64,000 nt of DNA from the NCBI RefSeq assembly GCF_000952155.1, contig NZ_JYON01000002.1, forward strand, positions 124,001 to 188,000, in the 5' to 3' direction. Position numbers and translations under genes: made by a program. This document shows, in pieces, positions 1-8,407 of this stretch (position 1 is its first letter; each line of letters opens with the position of its first letter). The notes beneath the pieces were generated by a model. The model ran no database searches. It was not told the DNA's origin and saw only the letters and a program-made list of their open reading frames with translations. Origin of the DNA: Aliterella atlantica CENA595 (GTDB taxonomy: Bacteria; Cyanobacteriota; Cyanobacteriia; Cyanobacteriales; Chroococcidiopsidaceae).

Positions 1-227
1 GCAGTCAGAAACTCCCAAGATACCTGACCGATACCATGCCAGAATACATCGCTCAATAGCCATAGCAGCGCTCCTGTAACTAAAACAACAACAGACCAAA
101 TTATTGCACTCCAAAACAGTTCTTCTAGCTGTTTGCTTAAGTTTAAAGATAGACTTTGGGATTTTGTCAGCCCAGAATTAGAGTCGATTCGATCTTGTCT
201 ATCTTTGAGGGCTGAATTTTTAGTCAT
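1..227 (-). CDS. pstA: Phosphate ABC transporter permease PstA (N-terminal part, cut by window edge)
   Basis: Second membrane subunit of the high-affinity phosphate importer PstSCAB. Only the first 75 codons are present: a polar leader of about 35 residues, then a hydrophobic helix (SAIIWSVVVLVTGALLWLL), which fits the first membrane segment of PstA. The ATG at 227-225 overlaps the pstC stop by 8 bases, a usual arrangement for translationally coupled partners. The assignment rests mainly on position behind pstC, because the conserved permease core lies outside the window. Confidence 0.8.
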   Translation of the reverse strand, partial: MTKNSALKDRQDRIDSNSGLTKSQSLSLNLSKQLEELFWSAIIWSVVVLVTGALLWLLSDVFWHGIGQVSWEFLT

Positions 228-1074
228 AAATCTGTCCCTTGTTCAGCAGTTCGGCAACAATAACTAAAGCGACAACCATTGCCATCAAAACTAAGCCACT
301 AACAAATAAGGCAGCGCGGTGATTTCCTACTGCATAAGCCATCTCTAGAGCAATATTTGCCGTCAAAGTCCGCACTGGTTCAAATACACTCGTAGGAATC
401 TGTACCACATTACCGCAAACCATTAGCACTGCCATAGTTTCACCAATTGCCCGTCCTGTTCCTAAGATTACACCTGTTATTAAACCTGACGAAGCTGCTG
501 GAAACACAACACCGCGCACCGTTGCCCAGCGTCCTAGTCCTACTGCTGCACAACCGCGTAAATACTCTGGTGGCACATTTGCCAAGCTAGCGTCTGCTAA
601 TAAGGCAATTGTGGGTAGAATCATCAACGTCAAAATTAAAATTCCTGTTAGTAAACTTGCTCCAGGTGGATGAATGCGTCCAATAATTGGTACTAGCACG
701 ACTAAACCCCAAAAGCCATAAACTACAGAAGGAATGCCTGCCAATAATTCAATCAAACGTCGATACAAAAGAGCGATCGCAACTGGGGCATAATAATGGC
801 AAAAAATCGCGCTAGCAATACCTAACGGCGTTGCGATCAGAACCGATCCTGCTGTGACAAATAGCGTTCCCCATAACATTGGTAGCAAGTTAAACTCTGC
901 GCTAGTTGGATGCCAGTCAGGGTCGTTGAAGAATCGATTTATACCTATTGTTCGCAGAATGGGCAAGGTTTCGCCAATTAGAAATAGCACGATTAAAAGC
1001 ACAACCGTTGCTGCCAAAAGTGCCATTGCTTGCAATATCCATACTAGGATTGCTTCACTGCGCGACTGGGACAA
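220..1074 (-). CDS. pstC: Phosphate ABC transporter permease PstC
   Basis: Inner-membrane permease of the Pst phosphate importer. The 284 residues hold about six hydrophobic helices. The binding-protein-dependent permease (EAA) motif is visible around GCAAVGLGRWATVRGVVFPA followed by GLITGVILGTGRAIGETMAV, which is characteristic of PstC. Length is close to the family norm of about 300. The start overlaps the end of pstS by 20 bases and the end overlaps pstA, so pstS-pstC-pstA are probably one transcript. A pstB ATPase is expected beyond position 1 but is not in the window. Confidence 0.95.
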   Translation of the reverse strand: MSQSRSEAILVWILQAMALLAATVVLLIVLFLIGETLPILRTIGINRFFNDPDWHPTSAEFNLLPMLWGTLFVTAGSVLIATPLGIASAIFCHYYAPVAIALLYRRLIELLAGIPSVVYGFWGLVVLVPIIGRIHPPGASLLTGILILTLMILPTIALLADASLANVPPEYLRGCAAVGLGRWATVRGVVFPAASSGLITGVILGTGRAIGETMAVLMVCGNVVQIPTSVFEPVRTLTANIALEMAYAVGNHRAALFVSGLVLMAMVVALVIVAELLNKGQIYD

Positions 1075-1909
1075 AATATTGCTCCTTCACTATGTCCTGC
1101 ACTTGCGAGGAACGGGCAAAATCAATAAAGTCTTTTTGCAACCCTGTTGGAGTTGTTTTTGTAACCAAATTGAGAGGGCGAGAAATGGGAAAAGTGCCTT
1201 TGCTAACGTTGGCGATGGAGGCTGTTACTCCTTCAACTGGCAGCAATTCGATCGGAGTTTGGTGAGTTGCCGCATATTCACCAGAACCTATAGACACGTA
1301 ACCTATCGCGTGGGGATTTCCTGCTACTGTTTTGATGCCTTGCTCGTTATCACCAATTACTACATCAGCTTTGATATCTTTGGTTTTGATTTGGAAATGA
1401 TCGGCAAATAGTTCTAGGGTAGAACGCCCTTCAGCTTTGTTAACTACTGTAATCGGAGCATCTGAACCGCCTACTTGTTTCCAGTTGTTAATTTTATCGG
1501 TGTAGATATCTACAATTTGCTTGTCAGTGAGTTTTTGAACTGGGTTTTTCTGATTGATTATTAATGAAATGCCATCTTTGGCAATAGTGTAAGCTTGCAG
1601 TTCTTTCTCGTTATCTTTGAGCGATCGCGATACCATGCCAATATCTGCTACTCCCTGACGAGCATCGGCAATTCCGCGTGAAGAACCACCTGTTTGCACG
1701 TCAATACGTACTCCCGAATGCTGAGACTCGTAGCGCTTTGCTATCTCAGAAACAAGCGGCGCTACAGTGCTAGAACCAGTTAAAACTAGCTTGCCTTGCA
1801 ATTCATCATTTTGCTTGTTTGCCGCTTCTGGGGGCTTGCTACAAGATTGCAACAATAAGACAGTAGCTATACCAATAGAAAAAGGAGCCAAATTATGTAA
1901 GTTCTGCAT
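1055..1909 (-). CDS. pstS: Phosphate-binding lipoprotein PstS
   Basis: Substrate-binding component of the Pst phosphate importer. The N-terminus has a hydrophobic stretch ending in a lipobox (LLLQSC, Cys near residue 23), so it should be a lipid-anchored periplasmic protein. The mature part contains the phosphate-binding signature regions LTGSSTVAPLV, TGGSSRGIADARQG and KAEGRSTLELF. At 284 residues it is a short PstS of the compact SBP type. It is the first transporter gene after arsR (45 bp gap), so it probably shares that gene's promoter with its Pho box and ArsR-like operator. Confidence 0.93.
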   Translation of the reverse strand: MQNLHNLAPFSIGIATVLLLQSCSKPPEAANKQNDELQGKLVLTGSSTVAPLVSEIAKRYESQHSGVRIDVQTGGSSRGIADARQGVADIGMVSRSLKDNEKELQAYTIAKDGISLIINQKNPVQKLTDKQIVDIYTDKINNWKQVGGSDAPITVVNKAEGRSTLELFADHFQIKTKDIKADVVIGDNEQGIKTVAGNPHAIGYVSIGSGEYAATHQTPIELLPVEGVTASIANVSKGTFPISRPLNLVTKTTPTGLQKDFIDFARSSQVQDIVKEQYFVPVAQ

Positions 1910-1954
1910 TAGTCGTGAATATATAGTGTTTTTACTAAAAACCTGCTAAATGCG

Positions 1955-2257
1955 TCATGCAAATATGAGGCGACAACATCCCAGATCGATTATTCTGCCA
2001 GCATTGTTATCAAAAATGGCTGTTTCCAACTGATACAGCACCGCTTTACCATCTCGCGTCGCTCTAATAAAGCCCTCATCGCGCAGAACTTTTAAATGAT
2101 GAGATAGCAAGCTCTGCTCCAATCCCAGGATTGTATTCATCTCGCCAACGTGCTTAGGTCCGCTCCACAGTAGTTCTAAAACCGCTAGACGTGTTGAGTC
2201 AGAGAGAATTTTTAGCTGATGGGCGCACGCGGATTGCGATCGCAAAATTTTAGCCAT
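1955..2257 (-). CDS. ArsR-family transcriptional repressor heading the pst operon
   Basis: Small winged-helix DNA-binding protein (100 aa). The core runs from LKILSDSTRLAVLELL through the recognition helix LEQSLLSHHLKVLRDEGFI to the wing RDGKAVLYQLE. The classical As(III) motif ELCVCDL of helix 3 is absent (HVGEMNTIL stands there). The C-terminus instead holds a CC pair (LGCCRL), which could bind metal or metalloid or respond to redox state; this is inference. It lies 45 bp upstream of pstS in the same direction. An 8-bp inverted repeat covers its own -10 box, suggesting autoregulation and joint control of the pst genes. Confidence 0.88.
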   Translation of the reverse strand: MAKILRSQSACAHQLKILSDSTRLAVLELLWSGPKHVGEMNTILGLEQSLLSHHLKVLRDEGFIRATRDGKAVLYQLETAIFDNNAGRIIDLGCCRLIFA

Positions 2258-2282
2258 CTTTGCTTAATTGCTCAAATTTGGA

Positions 2283-2310
2283 ATTGATATCAAATTATAT
2301 TCATATCAAT
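2283..2310 (-). promoter_or_regulatory. ArsR/SmtB-like operator overlapping the arsR-pst -10 box
   Basis: A perfect inverted repeat, ATTGATAT (2283-2290) and ATATCAAT (2303-2310), with a 12-bp spacer. The minus-strand hexamer TATAAT (2294-2299) lies inside the spacer, 36 bp upstream of the arsR start codon. A repressor bound here would block RNA polymerase. The geometry is like SmtB/ArsR operators. Assignment to this ArsR protein is inference from adjacency. Confidence 0.6.
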
Positions 2311-2318
2311 ATCCATTC

Positions 2319-2348
2319 ATTAACCGCTGCTTAACCTTTATTTAAACA
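2319..2348. promoter_or_regulatory. Candidate Pho box (three 8-bp repeats, 11-bp period)
   Basis: ATTAACCG (2319), CTTAACCT (2330) and TTTAAACA (2341) follow at exactly 11-bp steps with 3-bp spacers. This matches the cyanobacterial SphR/PhoB box described as repeats of PyTTAAPyPy(T/A) separated by 3 bp. The site lies 62-91 bp upstream of arsR, about 20 bp upstream of its -10 box. The repeats read toward the plus strand, so they are in reverse relative to the pst operon. Function in that orientation is inference. Confidence 0.6.
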
Positions 2349-2442
2349 ATGGTTAACAAGTAATCCTGAGCAAGTAAGGATTACCCAATGAATTAGAGGT
2401 TCGCTTAGTGCAAGTTGCCTTTGCTAGCGAACAAGGAAGTTA

Positions 2443-2643
2443 TGGCAATTTGGTGGTAATCCTCAAGGTGGTAATGCAAAACCGCTACGCGCAGTTGCAA
2501 AAGGAAGCCCTAGTTCTAGTCAAGCGCATCTGCATTTTGAACTGCGTTATGCATCTGGGCTAGGTTGGACGGCAGAAGATCCCGAAAAACAGTTCGCAAG
2601 TCAAAAGGCAAAATTTAGGGTGTTAATAGCATTGCACGAATAA
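2443..2643 (+). pseudogene. Relic of an M23-type peptidase C-terminus
   Basis: A 66-codon open stretch without a start codon encodes GGNAKPLRAVAKGS and then SSSQAHLHFELRYASGLGW. The HLHFE(V/L)R motif is the last metal-site motif of M23 (LytM) peptidases, and the following GW..(D)P is typical of cyanobacterial members. An upstream in-frame stop and the lack of the HxxxD motif mark it as a fragment. The rest of the gene is not visible nearby. Confidence 0.45.
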
Positions 2644-3013
2644 TACAAAAGTTTTTTGGTCGCAATTAAGCTTTTGAGCTTGACTTATTTTTCTGGTTCA
2701 AAGAGAACGCAGCAGTTAAAAACGGGGCAAAATTTAGCCTTGATGTTGGCAAGAGGAAGAAATACATTCTCAACCACCACAACTTAATAGTTTTTTGCAG
2801 AAGTTGACAACAAGTGGATGGTTGCGTATGTTATGAACAACCAATCATCAATTTAGAGCGCGAGATACGTGTCACCCTGCAAATTTGCAGCAAAATAGCG
2901 CTTGGAACAATACCGCTCAAGCGGATACTTGTAAATGAGACTTGGTCTAGCGACAAGAGTAGCAAACAGAGCAGAAGCGTTTAAGTACGAGCTAAAAGCC
3001 ACTTGTGTTGTAC
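2644..3013. other. Intergenic, nothing recognised
   Basis: About 370 bp between the peptidase relic and the DUF4212 ribosome binding site. I see no open frame with a plausible start, no strong hairpin and no repeat shared with other parts of the window. It presumably carries the promoter of the downstream transporter pair. Confidence 0.4.
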
Positions 3014-3025
3014 GAGGAAGATATT

Positions 3026-3277
3026 ATGGATTTTGATAAACGTCGCGCCTACTGGCGGGCAAACACTACATTAATTCGCAATCTTTTAATTGTTTGGGCA
3101 GTAGTATCGCTGGGATGTAGCATTTTACTGGTTCAGCCTTTGAATGCCCTTCACATTGGCAGTTTGCCGCTCGGCTTTTGGATGGCACAGCAAGGCGCAA
3201 TTTTGACCTTTGTGGTGTTGATTTTCATCTATGCTATCTCGATGGATAAACTCGATCGCCGCAACGGGATGAAGTGA
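3026..3277 (+). CDS. DUF4212 small subunit of a sodium:solute symporter
   Basis: Small two-helix membrane protein (83 aa) of the family found next to VC_2705-type sodium:solute symporters. It begins MDFDKRRAYWRANT, has helices near residues 17-39 and 53-73, and ends in a charged tail. The ATG at 3026 is preceded by GAGGAAG at 5 nt, so I prefer it to an upstream GTG at 3005. The large subunit starts 9 bp downstream. The subunit's precise role (assembly or regulation) is not established from the sequence. Confidence 0.88.
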   Translation: MDFDKRRAYWRANTTLIRNLLIVWAVVSLGCSILLVQPLNALHIGSLPLGFWMAQQGAILTFVVLIFIYAISMDKLDRRNGMK

Positions 3278-3286
3278 GGAAAAAGT

Positions 3287-4969
3287 ATGTCAGTCGAACT
3301 TTGGACAATAATTATTGTTGGATTATCCTTTCTTCTCTACATTTACATTGGTTGGCGATCGCGCGTTCATGATAGTTCTGGCTTTTTCGTTGCAGGGCAA
3401 GGCGTTCCCTCGCTAGCAAATGGGGCAGCAACAGCCGCAGATTGGATGTCTGCGGCTTCTTTTATTTCGATGGCAGGACTAATCTCCTTTTTGGGCTACG
3501 ACGGTTCTATCTACCTGATGGGATGGACTGGAGGGTACGTGCTGCTAGCCCTGCTCTTGGCTCCCTACCTGCGTAAATTTGGCAAATATACAGTGCCAGA
3601 TTTTGTTGGCGATCGCTACTACTCTAACGTTGCTCGTTTGGTTGCTGTGGTCGCAGCAATCTTTATCTCTCTAACTTATGTTGCTGGACAAATGCGCGGT
3701 GTGGGAATTGTCTTTAGCCGCTTTCTCCAGGTAGACATCAATACAGGGGTAATTATTGGCATGGCGATTGTGGGATTTTTCGCTGTCATCGGCGGCATGA
3801 AAGGCATTACTTGGACGCAAGTAGCGCAGTATTGCATCTTAATTATTGCTTATTTGATCCCAGCGATCGCTCTAGCTTATATCCTTACAGGCAATCCAAT
3901 TCCACAGCTAGCCTTTACCTTTAGCGATATTGGTGTCAAGCTCAATCAACTCCAAGTCGATCTAGGCTTTGCTGAATATACTCAACCCTTTGCCAACAAA
4001 TCCATGTTGGACGTGCTATTTATCACGATCGCGTTGATGGTGGGAACAGCAGGTTTACCCCATGTAATCGTCCGCTTTTACACCGTACCTGATGTCCGTT
4101 CTGCGCGATATTCGGCTGGCTGGGCATTGCTGTTGATTGCAATTCTCTATACTACCGCTCCAGCCCTCTCCATGTTTGCTCGTTACAATCTGATTAACTC
4201 GCTGCACAATCAAACCATTACCAGCGTGCAGCAACTAGATTGGGTATCGAAGTGGGAAAATACTGGGCTACTGAAGTTTGATGACAAAAATGGCGATGGA
4301 CGATTGCAGCTAACTCCCGAACAGGCAAGCAATGAAATTACTATCGATAACGATATTATTGTCCTGTCAACGCCAGAAGTTGCTAGGCTGGCTCCTTGGG
4401 TGATTGCTTTAGTTGCGGCTGGCGGACTAGCTGCTGCCTTATCTACGGCATCGGGCTTGCTGTTGGTAATTTCCAGTTCGATCGCCCATGATGTTTATTA
4501 CCGCATCGTTAATCCTGGTGCATCCGAGCGTCGGCGAGTGTTTGTCGGACGCATTATGGTGGGTGTGGCAGTAGTAGTTGCTGGCTACTTTGGCGTTAAC
4601 CCACCTGGATTTGTAGCGCAGGTAGTTGCTTTTGCTTTTGGTTTAGCAGCAGCTAGTTTCTTTCCAGCGATTCTGTTGGGAATTTTCGATAAACGTACCA
4701 ACAAGGAAGGAGCAATTTCCGGTATGGTTGTCGGTCTTATCTTTACTCTCTTCTATATCATTGGGGTCAAGTTTGCGGGAATGCCTGCTTGGTTTTTTGG
4801 CGTATCTGCAGAGGGAATTGGCACGCTAGGGATGCTCCTCAACCTAAGCGTCACCTTCGTTGTATCGCGCCTGACTGCGCCCCCACCTGTGGAGATTCAA
4901 GAGATGGTCGAAGACTTGCGGATGCCAGCAGGAGAACTTGCCCCCACAGAGGCGGCTGGGCGGTTCTAA
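3287..4969 (+). CDS. Sodium:solute symporter, VC_2705 subfamily (acetate/monocarboxylate-permease-like)
   Basis: Large subunit (560 aa) of a two-component Na+-coupled uptake system in the SSS family, relative of ActP. About 13 hydrophobic helices are visible. Near the N-terminus are GFFVAGQGVPSLANGAATAA and DWMSAASFISMAGLI, both typical of SSS carriers. A polar loop near residue 325 carries FDDKNGDGRLQL, an EF-hand-like segment, before WVIALVAAGGLAAALSTASG. I recall that this loop is a subfamily feature rather than an insertion. A GAGGAAA site precedes the ATG. The substrate is probably a small carboxylate; this is inference from relatives. Confidence 0.9.
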   Translation: MSVELWTIIIVGLSFLLYIYIGWRSRVHDSSGFFVAGQGVPSLANGAATAADWMSAASFISMAGLISFLGYDGSIYLMGWTGGYVLLALLLAPYLRKFGKYTVPDFVGDRYYSNVARLVAVVAAIFISLTYVAGQMRGVGIVFSRFLQVDINTGVIIGMAIVGFFAVIGGMKGITWTQVAQYCILIIAYLIPAIALAYILTGNPIPQLAFTFSDIGVKLNQLQVDLGFAEYTQPFANKSMLDVLFITIALMVGTAGLPHVIVRFYTVPDVRSARYSAGWALLLIAILYTTAPALSMFARYNLINSLHNQTITSVQQLDWVSKWENTGLLKFDDKNGDGRLQLTPEQASNEITIDNDIIVLSTPEVARLAPWVIALVAAGGLAAALSTASGLLLVISSSIAHDVYYRIVNPGASERRRVFVGRIMVGVAVVVAGYFGVNPPGFVAQVVAFAFGLAAASFFPAILLGIFDKRTNKEGAISGMVVGLIFTLFYIIGVKFAGMPAWFFGVSAEGIGTLGMLLNLSVTFVVSRLTAPPPVEIQEMVEDLRMPAGELAPTEAAGRF

Positions 4970-4998
4970 TTGGGTTTTACTCGCTCTCGTGACAACTC

Positions 4999-5033
4999 CC
5001 GCCGTTAAGTCGGAGTATCGACTATAACGGCGG
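4999..5033. terminator. Hairpin 3' of the symporter genes
   Basis: CCGCCGTTA (4999-5007) pairs with TAACGGCGG (5025-5033). An inner GTCG/CGAC pairing extends the stem to about 13 bp. No T-run follows, so it may act as a transcript-stabilising hairpin rather than a strong terminator. Confidence 0.45.
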
Positions 5034-5084
5034 CTGCCAATCTCATGTTTTATGGGCTGGACATCCCCAAAGCTGGCTAAGTAG

Positions 5085-5112
5085 TAGGGTGCATTCTACA
5101 GAACGCACTCTA
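5085..5112. repeat. Imperfect palindromic repeat, TAGGGTGC family
   Basis: TAGGGTGC...GCACTCTA palindrome with a few mismatches, followed by CAAGAGTGGCGATCGC. A perfect relative sits at 7783-7810 with the same CAAGAGTRGCGATCGC tail, and a third at 11948-11974. These are dispersed non-coding elements in cyanobacterial intergenic DNA. Confidence 0.7.
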
Positions 5113-5172
5113 CAAGAGTGGCGATCGCACTATCCTTACTTGTTTAGCACTACCAGTAGATAATATTTGCAC

Positions 5173-6531
5173 TCAAACTTTTGCTTCTACTACCATCTGC
5201 ACTCCTCTTGCAGGAGCAAAAATCACACCTCGGCGTTGAGGCTGTTCGGGCGATCGCTCAACTAGCGCTAGTCGATAACGAGCAAGCATTGTCGCTAAAA
5301 CCAATTTCATCTCAAACAGGGCTAAGGCTTCCCCAATGCAACGCCGCACCCCGCCACCAAAAGGAAAAAATTCGTAAGCAGAAAACTGTCGTGCTAAAAA
5401 GCGTTCCGGCTTAAATAATTTCGGTTCTGGATATAGGTCTGGGCGCTGATGAGTTAAATAAATACAACCATATACTCTCATTCCAGGCTCTAGTTGATAA
5501 CCCATGAGTTCTCCAGGTGCTTCAACGTCTCTAGGAACGGTGAGAATAGCAATGGGAGAGAGGCGTAAGGTTTCATGACAAACGGCTGTAAGATAAGGCA
5601 ACTGGGCAAAAGTTGTGGGATCGGGCGAGTCTCCCAAGCCATGCAGTTCCATCAGCAGTTTCTCGCTTACCTGGGGATGATGACCAATCCAGTACAGCGC
5701 CCAAGCGATCGCGCTAGCAGTTGTTTCGTGACCTGCAATTAGTAACGTAATTAATTCATCGTGCAATTGGGCATCAGTCATGGGCTGACCCATTTCATCG
5801 CGGGCTGACATCAGTAAACTCAGGATGTCTGCACCCAGACAATTTTGCTGGCGGCGATCGCTAATTTCAGAGTATATAAGTTCGCCTATCTGTCGTTGCA
5901 GATGCCGAAAGTAGCCCCAAGGACTTCGTACTCCCCAATCTTTTTGCCAAGACGGGAAAAAGAGCAATCCACCCATCAAAGGAGATTTAAGTGCATTTGT
6001 CAAATCGAACATCAGTGACTTGAGACAACTAAACCGTTCTTCTTGCTCGACCCCAAAAACAACCCTTAGCATGACTGCTAAAGAAATTTGCTGTGCCAAA
6101 CGATGTGCAGAAAAGGGAGTTTCAATCGCTTGCGAACTCATTGCTTTGTCTGTTAATTCACAGATTAATTGTCCGTAAGTTCGCATCCGTTCGCCATGAA
6201 ACGGCGGCATTAACAGCCGACGTTCTCGACGATGGCGAGAACCTGCTAACGTAAAAATCGAGCGATCGCCAACTAGCGGTTGAAGCAGTTGATTAGGTGG
6301 GGCAATAAATTGCTTGGCTTCATTAGTAAAAATCTGCTGTAGCGCTTGGGGATTACTGACAAATAGAACAACAGAGCGATCGCCAATTACAGGAGCGTTA
6401 AAAATGTCTCCAGAGCGCTGTGCCGCAGATTCCAGGTAGGCGATCGCGTTTTGTGTATACTGAATTTTTTGCAACCATCGAGGTGCTGGTGAGCCATCGG
6501 GAAAGCGGGTTTTTACAGTCATAACTTGCAA
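5173..6531 (-). CDS. Cytochrome P450 (CYP110-like)
   Basis: Heme-thiolate monooxygenase of 452 aa without an evident membrane anchor. The proton-relay helix I shows LLIAGHETTASA, helix K shows ETLRL (ExxR), and the heme loop is FFPFGGGVRRCIG with the ligand Cys at about residue 398. The start, with TRFPDGSPAP, resembles cyanobacterial CYP110 proteins; some of these act on fatty acids, alkanes or terpenoids. It follows a BASS-type transporter by 22 bp in the same direction, so the two may be cotranscribed. The substrate is unknown. Confidence 0.93.
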   Translation of the reverse strand: MQVMTVKTRFPDGSPAPRWLQKIQYTQNAIAYLESAAQRSGDIFNAPVIGDRSVVLFVSNPQALQQIFTNEAKQFIAPPNQLLQPLVGDRSIFTLAGSRHRRERRLLMPPFHGERMRTYGQLICELTDKAMSSQAIETPFSAHRLAQQISLAVMLRVVFGVEQEERFSCLKSLMFDLTNALKSPLMGGLLFFPSWQKDWGVRSPWGYFRHLQRQIGELIYSEISDRRQQNCLGADILSLLMSARDEMGQPMTDAQLHDELITLLIAGHETTASAIAWALYWIGHHPQVSEKLLMELHGLGDSPDPTTFAQLPYLTAVCHETLRLSPIAILTVPRDVEAPGELMGYQLEPGMRVYGCIYLTHQRPDLYPEPKLFKPERFLARQFSAYEFFPFGGGVRRCIGEALALFEMKLVLATMLARYRLALVERSPEQPQRRGVIFAPARGVQMVVEAKV

Positions 6532-6553
6532 CTTCCAGCCAAATCTAATGTCC

Positions 6554-7459
6554 TTACTGCCAATAGGTTAGTTTGCTTGTACTCTCTTGCCGATCGATCT
6601 TTTGGACAGATGTTCTGCCATAGAAAATAGCACCAATAGCAGTGGCGTAAGCAAATAAGCTGTAAATAGCAGCAGGAATAGCCATATCAGGATTATTTAA
6701 CAATCCAGCAGTAATAGCGATCGCCAGGGTAGCATTTTGAATTCCTACCTCGATGGCAATACAGATCCGTTGAGCAAAGTTTAACTTAAACAGCTTACCA
6801 AACCAAAATCCGATCGCCATTGAGATTGTATTAAGCAATACTACTCCAATTCCTACTTGAGCGATGAAAGTAGGTAGGCGGCTCCATTCGCGCATGATAA
6901 TCGCCAAGATAATTAAAGCCAAAAACCCAATTGCCAGACGGTTCGCGGTTTTTTCTAGACGGCGGGCTAAGTCGGGAAACTTTTGCCGAATTAACATTCC
7001 CAGCACAATTGGCACTATAGCGATCGCGAAAATTTGCAACATGGTTTGTCCGACTAGCAGAGCGATCGCCGCATTTTGTCCTACGAAATATTGCAAAGAC
7101 AGATTTGCAAATATGGGAATCGTAAATACAGTAATAGCGCTACTCAATGCCGTTAAAGTCACAGAAAGGGCGACATCTCCTTTTGCTAAATAAGTAATCA
7201 TATTTGAAGAAGGTCCGCCAGGACAAAGAGCTAAGATTATTAACCCCACTGCAATTTCTGGTTGCATCGGCACGATCTCGGCGACAAGAAAGCCAACCAT
7301 AGGGAGAAAAAGCAATTGACTAACTAGACCAATGGCAACTGCTTTAGGATAGCGAGTTACTCGTTGAAAGTCTTCTGGCATGAGGGTTAGTCCCATACCT
7401 AGCATCACGAGCGCTAGACCTATCGGTAAAAGAACAGAGGTAAAAAAGCTTGCTTGCAT
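6554..7459 (-). CDS. Bile acid:sodium symporter (BASS) family transporter
   Basis: Membrane carrier of 301 aa with about nine hydrophobic helices. The family motif region ALCPGGPSSNMITYLAKGD is visible near residue 80, and GIQNATLAIAI near residue 240 corresponds to the second conserved crossover of the fold. Relatives move bile acids, pyruvate or other organic acids with Na+. It precedes a cytochrome P450 by 22 bp, which suggests import or export of the P450's substrate or product; this is inference. Confidence 0.88.
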   Translation of the reverse strand: MQASFFTSVLLPIGLALVMLGMGLTLMPEDFQRVTRYPKAVAIGLVSQLLFLPMVGFLVAEIVPMQPEIAVGLIILALCPGGPSSNMITYLAKGDVALSVTLTALSSAITVFTIPIFANLSLQYFVGQNAAIALLVGQTMLQIFAIAIVPIVLGMLIRQKFPDLARRLEKTANRLAIGFLALIILAIIMREWSRLPTFIAQVGIGVVLLNTISMAIGFWFGKLFKLNFAQRICIAIEVGIQNATLAIAITAGLLNNPDMAIPAAIYSLFAYATAIGAIFYGRTSVQKIDRQESTSKLTYWQ

Positions 7460-7782
7460 ATAAGTTTATTTTTTCTGAGCTAAATGCATTCTCAATAGAC
7501 TAGACTTGTTGCAAAAGTATGCGCTCTCCAGATTGTTGTCCAGTTATCGCCATCCGCCACCTGTAGGATTGAGCGAAAATCCACGCAGGCAAATTTAAAT
7601 AGGAAGATGCCTGACGAACGCATCATCGCATTACTTTAATTGCAATCGAGTACAGCACCTCCAACTATATAATGAGACTCTTGAAAAAAAATTCCCAACT
7701 TCTTCGGGCGAAGGGTCGGAAATTGTTCGCAAAAGTTGGCTTCGTTGTCTGTGTTTTGCTTCTCAACTAACTAAATCAGCAG
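7460..7782. other. Intergenic upstream of the BASS gene
   Basis: No credible gene. It holds a possible structured segment near 7700-7740, where CCAACTT pairs at a distance with AAGTTGG and encloses CTTCGGGCGAAG. Whether this is a transcript end or a leader is unclear. Confidence 0.3.
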
Positions 7783-7810
7783 TAGGGTGCGTACTGCAGT
7801 ACGCACCCTA
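7783..7810. repeat. Perfect 28-bp palindrome, TAGGGTGC family
   Basis: Two 14-bp arms, TAGGGTGCGTACTG and its exact complement, followed by CAAGAGTAGCGATCGC. Related copies lie at 5085-5112 and 11948-11974. No coding capacity. It may fold into a long hairpin in RNA. Confidence 0.85.
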
Positions 7811-7963
7811 CAAGAGTAGCGATCGCCCTGACCTTTAGCAAAAAGCCTATCTATTGCCACATATCTGCACTAATTATTCTTTGTTCTGATTGTTGCATTT
7901 TGAGATGGGGTCTTAGTTTAGATACCAGTAGAATGATGGAAAATAGAGCAATTAGTTGTAACT

Positions 7964-8350
7964 ATGTCAACAGAAATGCAAAAAGCAGCGATCGCTCAAT
8001 ACTACGCCAACCTATCTGCTATGAATAGAGAAGGCTGGTTAGAAATTTTAGCTGTTGATGCGGTAATTTACGACCCAGTTGGCAAGCCCCCCTTAAGAGT
8101 TCGAGAAGATTCACCCAAGTTTTTTGACTTGTTGGAGAAGTTCTACAAGCAATTTGCGATCGTCCAGGACTGTGTATTTATCATCGGTCAAGAAGCTGCG
8201 GTCAAATGGACAATGCAAGTTGTAGCCAAAAACGAGCGTACAGCTAAGACTGAGGGAATAAGTGTATTTGAATTTAACGAGCAGGGGAAAATTGCGAAAA
8301 TTCAATCTTACTGGGACGAAGCTACAATTAAGGCGCAGTTAGCAGGGTAG
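7964..8350 (+). CDS. NTF2/SnoaL-like (ketosteroid-isomerase-fold) protein
   Basis: Soluble 128-aa protein with the pattern of the NTF2-like cone fold: an N-terminal helix pair (MQKAAIAQYYANLSAM), W..I.A.DAVIYDPVG, a middle helix, and C-terminal strands ending FEFNEQGKIAKIQSYWDE. The family includes isomerases, hydrolases and ligand-binding proteins, and the sequence alone does not say which. It is followed 57 bp later by an exported aldo/keto reductase in the same direction, so the two may act together. Confidence 0.8.
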   Translation: MSTEMQKAAIAQYYANLSAMNREGWLEILAVDAVIYDPVGKPPLRVREDSPKFFDLLEKFYKQFAIVQDCVFIIGQEAAVKWTMQVVAKNERTAKTEGISVFEFNEQGKIAKIQSYWDEATIKAQLAG

Positions 8351-8407
8351 CAAGTAGAAATCGCTTTGTAAATGTCAAATTCTGTTGCGTAGATAATTAA
8401 TAGAAAC

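Noticed and set aside
854-1411. Open frames of 105 and 185 codons on the plus strand opposite pstC and pstS
   Set aside because: They mirror well-supported genes on the other strand, have no recognisable domain, and their composition is that of an antisense frame.
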